This document shows positions 53,137 through 62,022 of a stretch of 64,000 nt of DNA, piece by piece; within the stretch, counting starts at the first letter, position 1, and each line of letters begins with the position of its first letter. A program made the translations under genes and the position numbers. Origin of the DNA: Candidatus Rokuibacteriota bacterium (GTDB lineage Bacteria; Methylomirabilota; Methylomirabilia; Rokubacteriales; CSP1-6); NCBI GenBank assembly GCA_016866775.1, contig VGLJ01000008.1:41735-105734 (forward strand). The letters are read 5' to 3'. The notes below the pieces were generated by a model, which saw nothing but the letters and a program-made list of their open reading frames with translations, did not search any database and had not been told where the DNA came from.

Positions 53137-54098
53137 GCCCCGCGCTCCGGTGGCTTCGCCGCTGGGGCATCTCCTTCGCGTCGCTGACCGGCGGCCTCCT
53201 CACGCTGTTCGTCTTCCGTCGCGGACTGCCTCACGTCGCCTGGATCATCGGCTACCTGCTGATCCTCTGGCTGCTGTTCGCGCTGCTCGCGCAGGCGCGC
53301 CAGGCGCATCGCTTCGTCCGCACCGCCGTCGACTACACGGTCCAGACGCTGTACCACGGGCTCCTGCTGTTCGTGCTGCCGGCGTACTACGCGGCGTCCA
53401 CGCTCACGTCCGTGAACATGCTGTTCGTCGCGGTGCTCGTGCTCCTGGTGCTGCTCGCGACGTTCGACCCCTGGTACAACGCGCTCGTCCATCCGCGGCC
53501 CTGGCTCGGCGCCCTCTTTTTCGTCGTCTCGATCTTCGCCGCGCTCAACGTCGCGCTGCCGCTCCTCGGCGTCCGGCCGTACGTCGCGCTGCTGCTGAGC
53601 GCGTGGACCTCGGTGATGGCGATCACGCCCGCGGTGCGCCGCTGGTTCGACTGGCCGTGGTCGTCGGCGGGGCTCGCCACGAGCGCCGCGGGCATCGTCG
53701 CCGCGCTCGTCGTCGGCATCGGCTGCATCGTCATCCCGCCCGCCCCGCTGTTCGTCGCGCGCGCGGACATCCGCTGGAGCGTGGGCACGATCGATTCGCT
53801 CGAGCCGGTGAGCGACGCCATTCGCGTCGCCGAGCTGCGCCAGCGCGGGCTCACGGCGTTCACCGCGATCTACGCCCCGGCGGGCCTGCGCCAGCCCGTC
53901 GCGCACGTGTGGAAGCACGACGGGCGCGTGATGGACGTGGTGAGCTTCTCCGCGGTGGCGGGCGGACGGCGCGAGGGGTATCGCACGTGGTCGCGCAAGA
54001 CCGCGTTCCCGGCGAATCCCGTGGGACGCTGGTCCGTGGACGTGATGACGACGTCGGGGCAGCTCATCGGCCGGCTCTCGTTCCGGGTCGTGGCGTGA
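53133..54098 (+). CDS. Membrane protein with C-terminal DUF2914 domain
   Basis: This 321-residue protein has six or seven hydrophobic helices in residues about 10-210. A C-terminal soluble domain (ADIRWSVGTIDSLEPVSDAI, VAHVWKHDGRVMDVV and WSVDVMTTSGQLIGRLSFRVV) matches DUF2914. Function unknown; related domains occur in envelope proteins. GTG 53133 overlaps the upstream stop, and its TGA overlaps the GTG of the next gene. Confidence 0.8.
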   Translation: MSPALRWLRRWGISFASLTGGLLTLFVFRRGLPHVAWIIGYLLILWLLFALLAQARQAHRFVRTAVDYTVQTLYHGLLLFVLPAYYAASTLTSVNMLFVAVLVLLVLLATFDPWYNALVHPRPWLGALFFVVSIFAALNVALPLLGVRPYVALLLSAWTSVMAITPAVRRWFDWPWSSAGLATSAAGIVAALVVGIGCIVIPPAPLFVARADIRWSVGTIDSLEPVSDAIRVAELRQRGLTAFTAIYAPAGLRQPVAHVWKHDGRVMDVVSFSAVAGGRREGYRTWSRKTAFPANPVGRWSVDVMTTSGQLIGRLSFRVVA

Positions 54099-55420
54099 CG
54101 CCCGGCCGGCTCCCGGTGATCCTCCTCGCGCTCGCGGCCGTCGCCGCGTGCGCGTCGGTCGAGCCCCGTGCGGCGACGAGCCGTCACGTGGTCCTGATCT
54201 CCATCGACGCGCTCCGTCCCGAGTTCTACCTGGACCCCGCGTGGAACGCGCCGACCCTGCGCGCGCTCGCGGCGGAGGGCAGCCATGCGCGCGCCGCCGA
54301 GGGCGTCTTTCCGACCGTGACGTACCCGAGCCACGCGAGCATCGTGACCGGTGTGCGGCCGATGCGTCACGGCATCGGCTCGAACACCGTGCCGCGTGCC
54401 GACGGCGCATACCGCTGGTACGAGCGGGAGGCGGATCTTCGCGCGCCGCCGCTGTGGGCATGGACACGCGCCGCGGGACTCACGGCCGCCGGCGTCGCGT
54501 GGCCGTCGATCATCGGCGGCGCGCTCGAGTGGATCGTCGCGGAACGCGATTACTGGGCGCGCAAGGATCCGGTCGCGGACCTGACCGCGGCGTCGACGCC
54601 CGGGCTCTTCGAGCGCCTCGGCGTGACACCCGATCCCGCGGTGTTCAGGAACGTCGCGCGGTGGGACGACTTCCTTGGCGCGATCGCGACCGGCCTCGTG
54701 CAGCGCGAGCGGCCCAATCTCCTGCTCGTGCACTTCGCGCAGGCCGATCTCGTCCAGCACCAGGGTGGACGTGACGCGCTCGGCCTCCCGGATGCGGTCG
54801 CGCGGATCGACGGGCACGTGGCGGCGCTGCGCCGCGCCGTCGACGCGGCCGGCATCAGCGCGCGGACGACGATCGTCGTCACGGGGGATCACGGCTTTCA
54901 GGACGTCCGGGAGTACGTCTATCCGAACCACGCGCTCGTGCAGGCGGGCCTCCGAGGTTGTCCGCGCCCCGGCCCGTGGCGGGCGACGTTCGAAGCCTCC
55001 GGCGGCGGCGGCGCCGTCTATGTCTACGCCCGTGACGATCGCGAGACGATGGCGCGCGTGGAAGACATCCTGCGCCGCGCGGCCGGCGGACGCTACGTCG
55101 TGCTCACGCGCGCGGAGCTCGACGCCCTCGGCGCGTTGCCGGGCGCCGTACTCGGCCTCGAAGCGGCGCCGGGCTGGGCGCTCGGCACCTCGTGCGACAG
55201 GTTCACCGAGCCCGCGAACCCTCGGGCGGTGGGGACGCACGGGTTTCTCCCCACGCGCCCGTCGATGGCGACGGGCTTCATCGCCGCCGGCGCGGGCATC
55301 CGGCGCGGCGTCGTCCTCGATCGCATCCGTCTCATCGACATCGCGCCGACGCTCGCGCGTCTGCTCGGCGTGTCCGCGCCGCCGGTCGAGGGGAGAGTGC
55401 TGGAGGACATCCTCGAGTGA
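54095..55420 (+). CDS. Alkaline phosphatase superfamily (nucleotide pyrophosphatase/phosphodiesterase-type) lipoprotein
   Basis: This 441-residue protein starts with a lipoprotein-type signal (LLALAAVAAC). The catalytic core follows: VVLISIDALRPEF, FPTVTYPSHASIVTGVRPMRHGI with the Thr nucleophile, LLLVHFAQADLVQHQGG and VVTGDHGFQDV with Asp-His metal ligands, then GTHGFLPTRPSM. It matches the type I phosphodiesterase/nucleotide pyrophosphatase family. It likely cleaves phosphodiesters outside the cytoplasmic membrane. Overlaps on both sides by GTGA place it in the same operon as tatD. Confidence 0.9.
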   Translation: MTPGRLPVILLALAAVAACASVEPRAATSRHVVLISIDALRPEFYLDPAWNAPTLRALAAEGSHARAAEGVFPTVTYPSHASIVTGVRPMRHGIGSNTVPRADGAYRWYEREADLRAPPLWAWTRAAGLTAAGVAWPSIIGGALEWIVAERDYWARKDPVADLTAASTPGLFERLGVTPDPAVFRNVARWDDFLGAIATGLVQRERPNLLLVHFAQADLVQHQGGRDALGLPDAVARIDGHVAALRRAVDAAGISARTTIVVTGDHGFQDVREYVYPNHALVQAGLRGCPRPGPWRATFEASGGGGAVYVYARDDRETMARVEDILRRAAGGRYVVLTRAELDALGALPGAVLGLEAAPGWALGTSCDRFTEPANPRAVGTHGFLPTRPSMATGFIAAGAGIRRGVVLDRIRLIDIAPTLARLLGVSAPPVEGRVLEDILE

Positions 55421-56193
55421 TCGCCGATCTGTTCGACACGCACGCGCACCTGCACGACGAGAAGTTCGCGGCCGATCGCGACGAGGTTTTGCGCCGCGCG
55501 CGCGAGGCCGGCGTGCGGCGGATGGTCACGATCGGCACCGATGCCGACACGTCGCGCGACGCGGTGGCGCTCGCCGAGCGCGAGCCGGATATCTGGGCGA
55601 CCGTGGGTCTGCATCCGCACGACGCGCACGCCGGCGACGACGCGCTCTTCGCCGAGCTGCAGCGCCTCGCCGCGTCCCCGCGCGTCGTGGCGCTCGGTGA
55701 GATGGGCCTCGATTTCCACTTCGACGTCTCGCCGCGGCCGGTGCAGGAGGCGGCGCTCAGGCGTCAGCTCGCGCTCGCGCGTGCGCTCGGCAAGCCCGTG
55801 GCGCTCCACTGTCGCGAGGCGCACGCCACGATGCTCCCGATCCTGGAGGAGGCGCGCGTGCGCGAGGTCGGCGGCATCATGCATTGCTTCGACGGCGACG
55901 TGGAGATCGCGCGGCGCTGTCTCGACCTCGGCTTGCTGATCTCGCTCGCGGGCCCGGTGACCTATCCGAAGCCCCGCGAGCTGCCCGCGGTCGCGCGCTT
56001 CGTTCCGGCCGACCGGCTCGTCGTCGAGACCGACTGCCCGTACCTGCCGCCGCAGCCGTACCGTGGCAAGCGGAACGAGCCCGCGTACATCGCGATCACC
56101 GCGGCGCGCGTCGCCGACCTGCGCAAGGAGTCGCTCGAGGAGCTGGCGCCGCGCATGGCCGAGAACGCGCGGCGGCTGTTCGGAATCCCCTGA
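55417..56193 (+). CDS. tatD: TatD family metal-dependent DNase
   Basis: This 258-residue TIM-barrel protein starts LFDTHAHLHDEKF with the HxH metal motif. It continues VGLHPHDAH, VALGEMGLDFHFD with the metal-bridging Glu, VALHCREAHATM, IMHCFDGD and VETDCPYLPPQPYRGKRNEPAYI, the family end signature. It acts as a 3'-5' exonuclease/DNase in DNA repair. GTG 55417 overlaps the upstream stop as GTGA. Confidence 0.95.
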   Translation: MIADLFDTHAHLHDEKFAADRDEVLRRAREAGVRRMVTIGTDADTSRDAVALAEREPDIWATVGLHPHDAHAGDDALFAELQRLAASPRVVALGEMGLDFHFDVSPRPVQEAALRRQLALARALGKPVALHCREAHATMLPILEEARVREVGGIMHCFDGDVEIARRCLDLGLLISLAGPVTYPKPRELPAVARFVPADRLVVETDCPYLPPQPYRGKRNEPAYIAITAARVADLRKESLEELAPRMAENARRLFGIP

Positions 56194-56194
56194 G

Positions 56195-57124
56195 ATGGGC
56201 CTGCGCGAGGTCGGCTTCTACGTGCGCGGCCGGGTCAACAGCGGGCTCGCGCGCGCGCTGAACGCGCGGCGCGCGTCGGTGCCGCCGGCGCCCGTCGCGA
56301 CGGTCGACGACGTGATCCGCGGCGACGACACCCCGCTCGCGCTGTCGCGGCTGCTCGAGGGCCGCGACGACCTCGCGCGCGAGGCCGCCGTCGCGCGGTT
56401 CCTCACCGCGCGCGGCATCCCGTTCGCGACGCACCGGTTCGAGACGTTCGAGGGACGCGGCGAGAACTTCGCGGTGGACGTGGGCTCGGGCGACCGCGTG
56501 CTCGTGCTCGTCGCCCATCACGATGCCGTGCCGGGCAGCCCCGGCGCCAACGACAACGCCGCCGCCGTCGGCATCCTGCTGCATCTGATCGGCCGCGCGG
56601 CGGCGCGCGTGCCGCCGTCGCTCCGCGTGCGGTTCCTCTTCCCCGCGTGCGAGGAGCGCGGCTACCTCGGCGCGCGCGCCTACGTCCGCGACGTCGCGCT
56701 CACCGGTGTCGCCGGCGTGCTCAGCCTCGAGCTGTGCGGGATCGGTGACAGCCTCGCGGTGTGGGACGCGGGCGAGGAGACACCGTTTCTCCGGACCGTG
56801 GGCGGCGCGCTCGACGATCTCGGGCTGCGTCGCGACGAGAGCTGGCACCAGGTGGGACGGATCCCGGTCTTCGGCAGCGACCATCGCGCGTTCGCCGCCG
56901 CCGGCGTGCCCGCGTACGGCTTCACGGTCGTGCCCGCCCAGGAAGCGAATGCGCTCCGCGCGTTCGTGCTGAGTCCCGTGCGCAGCGCGCTCATGCACGC
57001 GGTGCGGCGCCCGGCGCCGTTCGACACGTATCACACGCCGGGAGACAGCGGGGCGACGCTCGACCCGCGCGCGCTCGATCTTGTCGCGCGCGCGCTCGAG
57101 GCGGTGATCAGCTCGGCCCGCTGA
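56195..57124 (+). CDS. M28 family metallopeptidase
   Basis: This 309-residue protein has the M28 zinc motifs LVAHHDAVPGSPGANDNAAAVGILL (His, Asp) and RFLFPACEERGYLGARAYV (Glu, Glu). GSDHRAFAAAGVPAYGF and FDTYHTPGD, with the last His, follow. It is a zinc aminopeptidase-like enzyme without a signal peptide. It ends the tmk-to-tatD block and overlaps the convergent DUF2007 gene by 17 bases at the 3' end. Confidence 0.9.
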   Translation: MGLREVGFYVRGRVNSGLARALNARRASVPPAPVATVDDVIRGDDTPLALSRLLEGRDDLAREAAVARFLTARGIPFATHRFETFEGRGENFAVDVGSGDRVLVLVAHHDAVPGSPGANDNAAAVGILLHLIGRAAARVPPSLRVRFLFPACEERGYLGARAYVRDVALTGVAGVLSLELCGIGDSLAVWDAGEETPFLRTVGGALDDLGLRRDESWHQVGRIPVFGSDHRAFAAAGVPAYGFTVVPAQEANALRAFVLSPVRSALMHAVRRPAPFDTYHTPGDSGATLDPRALDLVARALEAVISSAR

Positions 57125-57362
57125 CCGGCGGTGGACGCCTGCGGACGATGCGCGTCAGCAGCAGCGTGGCGCGCGCCACGTGCTCCTTCGCGACGAGGAT
57201 CGCGACCTCGCCCTGCGCGCCGACCGTGAACGGATGCACGGAGTGCGCGAGCCGTGAGCGCAGGAGCGTCGGGATACCCTCGCTCTCGAAGAGGCTCTTC
57301 ACGACCATTGCCTCGCCCTGGTCGCACCGCCGCATCTCGATGAGCGCGTCGTCGCCACTCAT
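57108..57362 (-). CDS. DUF2007 family small protein
   Basis: This 84-residue protein has the DUF2007 pattern: IEMRRCDQGEAMVVKSLFESEGIPTLLRS followed by AILVAKEHVARATLLL. The domain is related to PII-like ferredoxin folds and its role is unknown. ATG 57362 overlaps the TPR lipoprotein stop as ATGA. Confidence 0.82.
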   Translation of the reverse strand: MSGDDALIEMRRCDQGEAMVVKSLFESEGIPTLLRSRLAHSVHPFTVGAQGEVAILVAKEHVARATLLLTRIVRRRPPPVSGPS

Positions 57363-57946
57363 CAGCAGTTGCGGCACCGGATCACGGAGACGGGTCGGGT
57401 CCAGAACGGGTCCCACGCGAGCTGCGCCTGGTTGAGCGCGCGGCGCGTCTCCGCGAGCTCGCGCGACCATTCCGCCGCGTAGTCGAGGCTCGCGATGAGA
57501 TACGTGCGCCCGGCGTCGCCGAGCGGCGCGGCGCGCAGGAGCGCGAGCGCCTGATCGACGAGCGCGGCGAAGCGCGGGTCGAGCGGCATCGCGCGCAAGG
57601 CGGTGAGCGACTCCTGCGCCCTGGCGTCGTCGCGCTTGCGCACGTAGGCGAGCGCCAGATAGAGCCGGGCGGCCGCCTGTTCGGGAGCCCGCGCCACCGC
57701 GTCGCTCAGCGCGGCGGTCGCGTCGTCGTACGCGCCGAGCCGGTATTTCGCGATGCCGAGGCCGATCAGCGCGTCGAGGCGCTCCGGTTCTTCGGCGAGC
57801 GCCTTTTCGAACTGCGCGACCGCGTCCGCCGGCCGTCCCGCCCGCAGCGCCTCGCGCCCGACCGCGGTCGGCGTCGTCGCGCAGCCCGCCGCCGCGAGCA
57901 GGGTCACGAGCACGAGCGCGAATGTCCCTCGATGGCGCCACGTCAT
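57362..57946 (-). CDS. TPR-repeat lipoprotein
   Basis: This 194-residue protein has a lipobox signal peptide (LVLVTLLAAAGC). Two or three tetratricopeptide-type repeats follow (GREALRAGRPADAVAQFEKAL, then IGLGIAKYRLGAYDDATAALSDA and LYLALAYVRKRDDARAQESL). It is probably an outer-membrane or inner-membrane anchored scaffold. It is divergent from the dioxygenase-like gene with a short shared promoter region containing GATTATAGT near 57975. Confidence 0.85.
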   Translation of the reverse strand: MTWRHRGTFALVLVTLLAAAGCATTPTAVGREALRAGRPADAVAQFEKALAEEPERLDALIGLGIAKYRLGAYDDATAALSDAVARAPEQAAARLYLALAYVRKRDDARAQESLTALRAMPLDPRFAALVDQALALLRAAPLGDAGRTYLIASLDYAAEWSRELAETRRALNQAQLAWDPFWTRPVSVIRCRNC

Positions 57947-58007
57947 GGACAACTCCTTCGGAGAACTCTCAAGAGGATTATAGTCACCAGGAAAGGAGAC
58001 AGCGCCC

Positions 58008-59294
58008 ATGGCGGACATCCAGTACTTCAGCGGGCTTCCCGAAGTGGGCGTCGTCCCGCGCGCGCCGCACGCCGGTCCGCTCCTCCAGCACGTGTACGAG
58101 CAGGAGCACGGGCGCGGCGGCTTCAGCGGCAAGGTGACGCACACGTATCACCTCTATCCGCCGACGAACTGGCTCCCGGGCGAGACGCGTCACCTCGAGG
58201 CCTGGGCGCCGCGCTGGGAATCGCCGCTCAGACCGCTCGGCGGCATCCACCACGCGCTCGGGGTCGCGCCCCAGGAGATCACCGACGTCTACCGCGGGAT
58301 GGCGCGCCTCGTCGCCAACGCGACGTGCACGATGAACGTGACGGCGCCCCGCGCGCCGATGGAGTACTTCTTCGAGCACCACTCCGCCTCGATGATCTTC
58401 TTCGTCCACGAGGGCGGCGGCACGCTCGAGACGACGTTCGGGCCGATCGCCTACGGCAAGGGCGACTTCCTCATCATCCCGAAGGGCGTGATGCACCGCT
58501 TCGACCTGGCGCCGGGCCCGCAGTACTACTGGATGTACGAGTCGTTCGCGGGCGATCCGGAGAAGTCCGAGGCGCCGACGACCGGGCGGTTCCTCACGCA
58601 CTCGCAGAGCGACTACAAGTTCCCGCGGTCGCTCGCGACGGTCAACGAGTCCGGACGCTTCGAGGTGATCTCGAAGACGGACGACGCGTACACGCGGCGC
58701 GTGCACCCGACGCATCCGTTCGACGTCATCGGCTGGCGCGGCGACTACCTGCCGTACAAGTTCGCGGTCGAGGACGTGCGCCCGCTCGTCGCCGATCGCT
58801 CGCACGTGCCGCCGTCGGGTCACACGATCTTCAAGCTCCCCGGCTGCTACCTCTGCATCTTCACCGTGCGCTCGGTGGAGAAGGAAGGCATGTGGCTGCC
58901 GTTCTTCCACCGCAACCTCGACTACTGCGAGACGCTCGGCTACCACTTCGGCGACTTCTTCAGCCAGGGCCGGCGCGCGATCGTCGGGCCGGGCATGGTC
59001 ACGGTGCATCCCGTCGGCTTGCCGCACGGCCCGAAGCCGTCGGCGCTCGAGGCGTTCATGAGCGGCCGCCGCGGGGAGATCCACGACGAGGTCGCGGTGA
59101 TGGCGGACTTTGCGAACCCCACGCGGATCTCGGAGTTTGCGCTCGGCCTGAGCCACCCGGACTACATGAGCGCGTGGTCGGGATACACGGCGTCCCCGAA
59201 GTTCGCGTACGACCCCGCCCGCCTCGACGACGTCCGCGCGATCGCGGAGCGCCTGGCCGGCGCGCGCGACGGGCTCCGGCCCAAGGGCGAATGA
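58008..59294 (+). CDS. Homogentisate 1,2-dioxygenase family protein
   Basis: This 428-residue cupin protein has the family's N-terminal part (YQEH-like segment HVYEQEHGRGGFSG) and middle cupin ENFLIIPKG-type region (GDFLIIPKGVMHRF). The iron region is FFHRNLDYCETLGYHFGDFF and VGLPHGPKPSALEAF. Relative to the classical HRNCMSEF form the Glu is one residue further, as in the HRNxDYxE form of actinobacterial-type enzymes. Ring cleavage of homogentisate or a similar catechol is likely. No other gene of that route is adjacent. ATG 58008 follows AGGAAAGGAG. Confidence 0.85.
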   Translation: MADIQYFSGLPEVGVVPRAPHAGPLLQHVYEQEHGRGGFSGKVTHTYHLYPPTNWLPGETRHLEAWAPRWESPLRPLGGIHHALGVAPQEITDVYRGMARLVANATCTMNVTAPRAPMEYFFEHHSASMIFFVHEGGGTLETTFGPIAYGKGDFLIIPKGVMHRFDLAPGPQYYWMYESFAGDPEKSEAPTTGRFLTHSQSDYKFPRSLATVNESGRFEVISKTDDAYTRRVHPTHPFDVIGWRGDYLPYKFAVEDVRPLVADRSHVPPSGHTIFKLPGCYLCIFTVRSVEKEGMWLPFFHRNLDYCETLGYHFGDFFSQGRRAIVGPGMVTVHPVGLPHGPKPSALEAFMSGRRGEIHDEVAVMADFANPTRISEFALGLSHPDYMSAWSGYTASPKFAYDPARLDDVRAIAERLAGARDGLRPKGE

Positions 59295-59342
59295 GCACTC
59301 GCGAAGGGCGCGCATTCACTGCGCGCCCGGAGCGTGGGGGGC

Positions 59343-59367
59343 TTGGGGGGCGCCCGGAGCCCCCCAA
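59343..59367. repeat. G-rich 9-bp hairpin just before the scramblase-like gene
   Basis: TTGGGGGGC (59343-59351) pairs perfectly with GCCCCCCAA (59359-59367) over a 7-base loop. It ends three bases before the ATG at 59371, and CGCCCGGAGC occurs twice around it (59325-59334, 59351-59360). The layout matches the hairpin before the regulator at 45103, so both may belong to one element type. Confidence 0.7.
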
Positions 59368-59370
59368 CTC

Positions 59371-60258
59371 ATGACCGTCATCACCCTCGCCTGTCCGTGC
59401 GGCGAAGTCTACGAGCTGAAGCCCGAGTACGCGGGCCGGCTCCTCGAATGCCCGGTGTGCGCGCGCCACCTGCGCGCGGGCCGTCGCCCGGACACGCCGC
59501 GCCTGCCGCAACCCGACACGGATCCGGCGTTCGATCGCGACGTCTTCCTGCTCCGCGAGCGCGTGCTCACGATCACCTCGAAGTACGAGGTGTGGGCCGA
59601 GGACGGCACGCCGGTTCTCTACGTCGAGCGTCCGACCTATCCCGTCCGCACGGTCCTCGCCTATCTGGTCGGCGCGATGGCGGCCTCGGTCGTTCTCGGA
59701 TGGGTGCCGGGGGCGGGCGGCAACCAGGCCGTGGACGCGCTCGCTTCCCTGGTCGGCTACGGGCTCGCGCTCGCCACGCTGGTGCTCGTGTCGATGTCGG
59801 TGCGGCCGCGGCGGCACGTCACCATCTACCGCGACGACTCGCGCGCCGAGGTCGTGATGCGCGTGCTGCAGGACCAGCGCATCGCGTTCCTGGTGCGGAC
59901 CTACACGGTGACCTCGCGCGACGGCGCGCTGCTCGCGCGCCTGAGCAAGAACTACGCGCACAACGTGATCCGCAAGCGGTGGCGGATCGAGGACCCGCCG
60001 GGGCATCTCGCCGCGCTCGCCATCGAAGATTCCGTCGTGCTGTCGCTGATGCGGCGCGTGCTCGGTACCTTCTTCGGGCTGCTGCGGACGAACTTCGTGT
60101 TCCAGACCGTCGACGGCACCGAGCTCGGCGAGTTCAACCGGAAATTCACGCTGTTCGACCGGTACGTCCTCGACCTCACCACCGACGCCGAGCGGACGCT
60201 CGACCGGCGCGTCGCGCTCGCCGCCGGCATCATGCTCGACACGGGGGAGCGCCGCTGA
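59371..60258 (+). CDS. Zinc-ribbon plus LURP-one/scramblase-like protein
   Basis: This 295-residue protein starts with a four-Cys zinc ribbon (ACPCGEVYELKPEYAGRLLECPVCARH). Two hydrophobic segments around residues 92-142 follow. The rest resembles the LURP-one/scramblase (Tubby-like) beta-barrel: FLLRERVLTITSKYEVW before the membrane part and FQTVDGTELGEFNRKFTLFDRYVLDLT after it. Function unknown; membrane-associated lipid binding is a guess from the fold. A rhomboid protease gene follows immediately. Confidence 0.7.
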   Translation: MTVITLACPCGEVYELKPEYAGRLLECPVCARHLRAGRRPDTPRLPQPDTDPAFDRDVFLLRERVLTITSKYEVWAEDGTPVLYVERPTYPVRTVLAYLVGAMAASVVLGWVPGAGGNQAVDALASLVGYGLALATLVLVSMSVRPRRHVTIYRDDSRAEVVMRVLQDQRIAFLVRTYTVTSRDGALLARLSKNYAHNVIRKRWRIEDPPGHLAALAIEDSVVLSLMRRVLGTFFGLLRTNFVFQTVDGTELGEFNRKFTLFDRYVLDLTTDAERTLDRRVALAAGIMLDTGERR

Positions 60259-60293
60259 GCGAGCCCGAGCGTGCGCTGCGCATCACGCCGGAG

Positions 60294-60995
60294 ATGCTCA
60301 TCCGGCGGCGCGTCGACTTCGAGCGGCGCATGCGGCGGCTGCCGCCGCTGACCCTCGCCATTGTCGGCGTGCTCGCGGCGATCTTCCTCGTCGAGGTCGG
60401 GCTCGAAGTGCTCGATTCGCCGGAGGCGTTGCTCCTCGCCGGCGCGCTGGCGCGCGAGGCCGTGCTGGCGGGCGAGTGGTGGCGGGTCGTCACCGCGATC
60501 TTCCTGCACGGAGGGGTCGATCACATCGTCGGCAACGCGGTGGCGCTGTTCGTCCTCGGCATGGTGTGCGAGCACGCCTTCGGCCGCGTGCAGTTCGCGT
60601 TTCTCTTCGTCGCGAGCGGCATCGCGGGCAGCATCGTCAGCACGCTCTCGAGCCCGGGGCCGTCCGTCGGCGCGTCGGGCGCGATCTTCGGCCTGCAGGG
60701 CGCGGCGATCGTGCTCTTCCGCGTGCACCGCGAGCGGCTCCTGGTGCGCGACCGCCGCATCGGGCTCGTGCTGATCGTGTGGGCGGTCTACTCGATCGCG
60801 CAGGGCGTGGTGACGCCGTACATCGACAACGGCGCGCATCTCGGCGGACTGCTCGGCGGCATCCTCATCGCCCGGCGCCTGCATCCGGTGGTGCTCGAGC
60901 CCCCGCCGGACCAGGTGCGCGTGCGGATCCGCCGTCAGGGATGGGCGACGCTCGCGGTGCTCGTCGCCGCCGCGGTCGGCTGGCTGCTGCGCTAG
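60294..60995 (+). CDS. Rhomboid family intramembrane serine protease
   Basis: This protein of about 233 residues has six hydrophobic helices and the rhomboid residues: WWRVVTAIFLHGGVDHIVGN with the oxyanion His/Asn, GASGAIFGLQGA with the catalytic Ser and GAHLGGLLGG with the catalytic His. It cleaves membrane-spanning substrates. ATG 60294 is the first canonical start; the same frame extends to CTG 60255, which overlaps the upstream TGA as CTGA and has GGGGAG 5 bases upstream, so a CTG start is possible. Confidence 0.92.
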   Translation: MLIRRRVDFERRMRRLPPLTLAIVGVLAAIFLVEVGLEVLDSPEALLLAGALAREAVLAGEWWRVVTAIFLHGGVDHIVGNAVALFVLGMVCEHAFGRVQFAFLFVASGIAGSIVSTLSSPGPSVGASGAIFGLQGAAIVLFRVHRERLLVRDRRIGLVLIVWAVYSIAQGVVTPYIDNGAHLGGLLGGILIARRLHPVVLEPPPDQVRVRIRRQGWATLAVLVAAAVGWLLR

Positions 60996-61001
60996 GCGCG
61001 C

Positions 61002-61979
61002 CTACTCGATGATCCGGTCGGCCCGCAGCAACAGGGCCGGCGGAATCGTCAGCCCGATCGCCCTGGCGGCCCTGACGTTGATGACGGTCTCGAAGGTCGT
61101 CGGGAGTCCCACCGGCAAGTCGGCGGGCCTGGCGCCCTTCAGGACCCTGTCGACGTAGCTCGCGATCTGACGCCAGGACTCGCGGAGGTTCGGACCGTAC
61201 GTCATCACGTTGCCCGCGTCCGCGAACTCCGCCCATCCGGAGATCGCGGGAATGCGGCGGCGCGACGCGAACTCGGCGACGGCGCCCGCCTGCGCGACGA
61301 TCAGGACGTCCGGAAACGCGACGATGGCTTCGGCGCGCTCGCGCACGATCGCCTCGAACACCGCCTCGAAATCGGCAGGCCGTGCGACGCGCAGGTACTG
61401 CACCGTCATCCCGAGCCGCTGGGCCGCGGCCCTCGACTCGCGCAGCTCGGTCTGCTCGCCGGCGTGACTCGGGTTCGCGAGGATCGCAACGCGTGAGACG
61501 CCGGGGATCGCGTCCTTGAGCAGCTCGAGGCGTTTGCCCACGAGCTCGAAGCCGAGGAACGTCATGCCCGTGAGCGTCCCGCCCGGCTTCGCGAGGCTGG
61601 CGACGAACCCGGCCTCCACGGGGTCGCCGCTGAACCCGAACACCACGGGGATCGTTCCGGCCGCGGCGCGGACGCCGAAGATCATCGGGCCCTGCGCCAC
61701 GACGACGTCCGGCTTCCACGTCACCAATCCCAGCGTGAGCTCACGCGCCTCGCCGCTCGCTCCCCAGCGCGTTTCGAGGACGAACGTCCGGCCTTCGACC
61801 CATCCCCGATCCCGCAATCCCTGACGGAACGCATCGAGGAAGGCCGATGTGCTCGGCCGTGGCCCCGATCCCACCCAGCCGATACGCGCGATCTTCGTCG
61901 CGCTCTGCGCCTCGCCCGTGGTCGGCGCGATGATCGAGGCGGCGAGTGCCGCGAGGAAGGCGCGGCGGCTGAGCGTCAT
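61002..61979 (-). CDS. ABC transporter substrate-binding protein (TrpX/PF04392-like)
   Basis: This 325-residue exported protein has a Tat-type signal (LSRRAFLAALAASIIAP, cleavage near GEAQ). The ABC_sub_bind fold begins IARIGWVGSG and includes FLDAFRQGLRDRGWVEGRTFVLETRWG and VVFGFSGDPVEAGFVASLAKPGGTLTGMTF. Ligand unknown. No permease or ATPase gene is adjacent, so it is an orphan binding protein here. Confidence 0.9.
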   Translation of the reverse strand: MTLSRRAFLAALAASIIAPTTGEAQSATKIARIGWVGSGPRPSTSAFLDAFRQGLRDRGWVEGRTFVLETRWGASGEARELTLGLVTWKPDVVVAQGPMIFGVRAAAGTIPVVFGFSGDPVEAGFVASLAKPGGTLTGMTFLGFELVGKRLELLKDAIPGVSRVAILANPSHAGEQTELRESRAAAQRLGMTVQYLRVARPADFEAVFEAIVRERAEAIVAFPDVLIVAQAGAVAEFASRRRIPAISGWAEFADAGNVMTYGPNLRESWRQIASYVDRVLKGARPADLPVGLPTTFETVINVRAARAIGLTIPPALLLRADRIIE

Positions 61980-62022
61980 CGGCACGCCCGTAGCCGACCG
62001 ATCGCGCGGGCGCAACCGGGCG

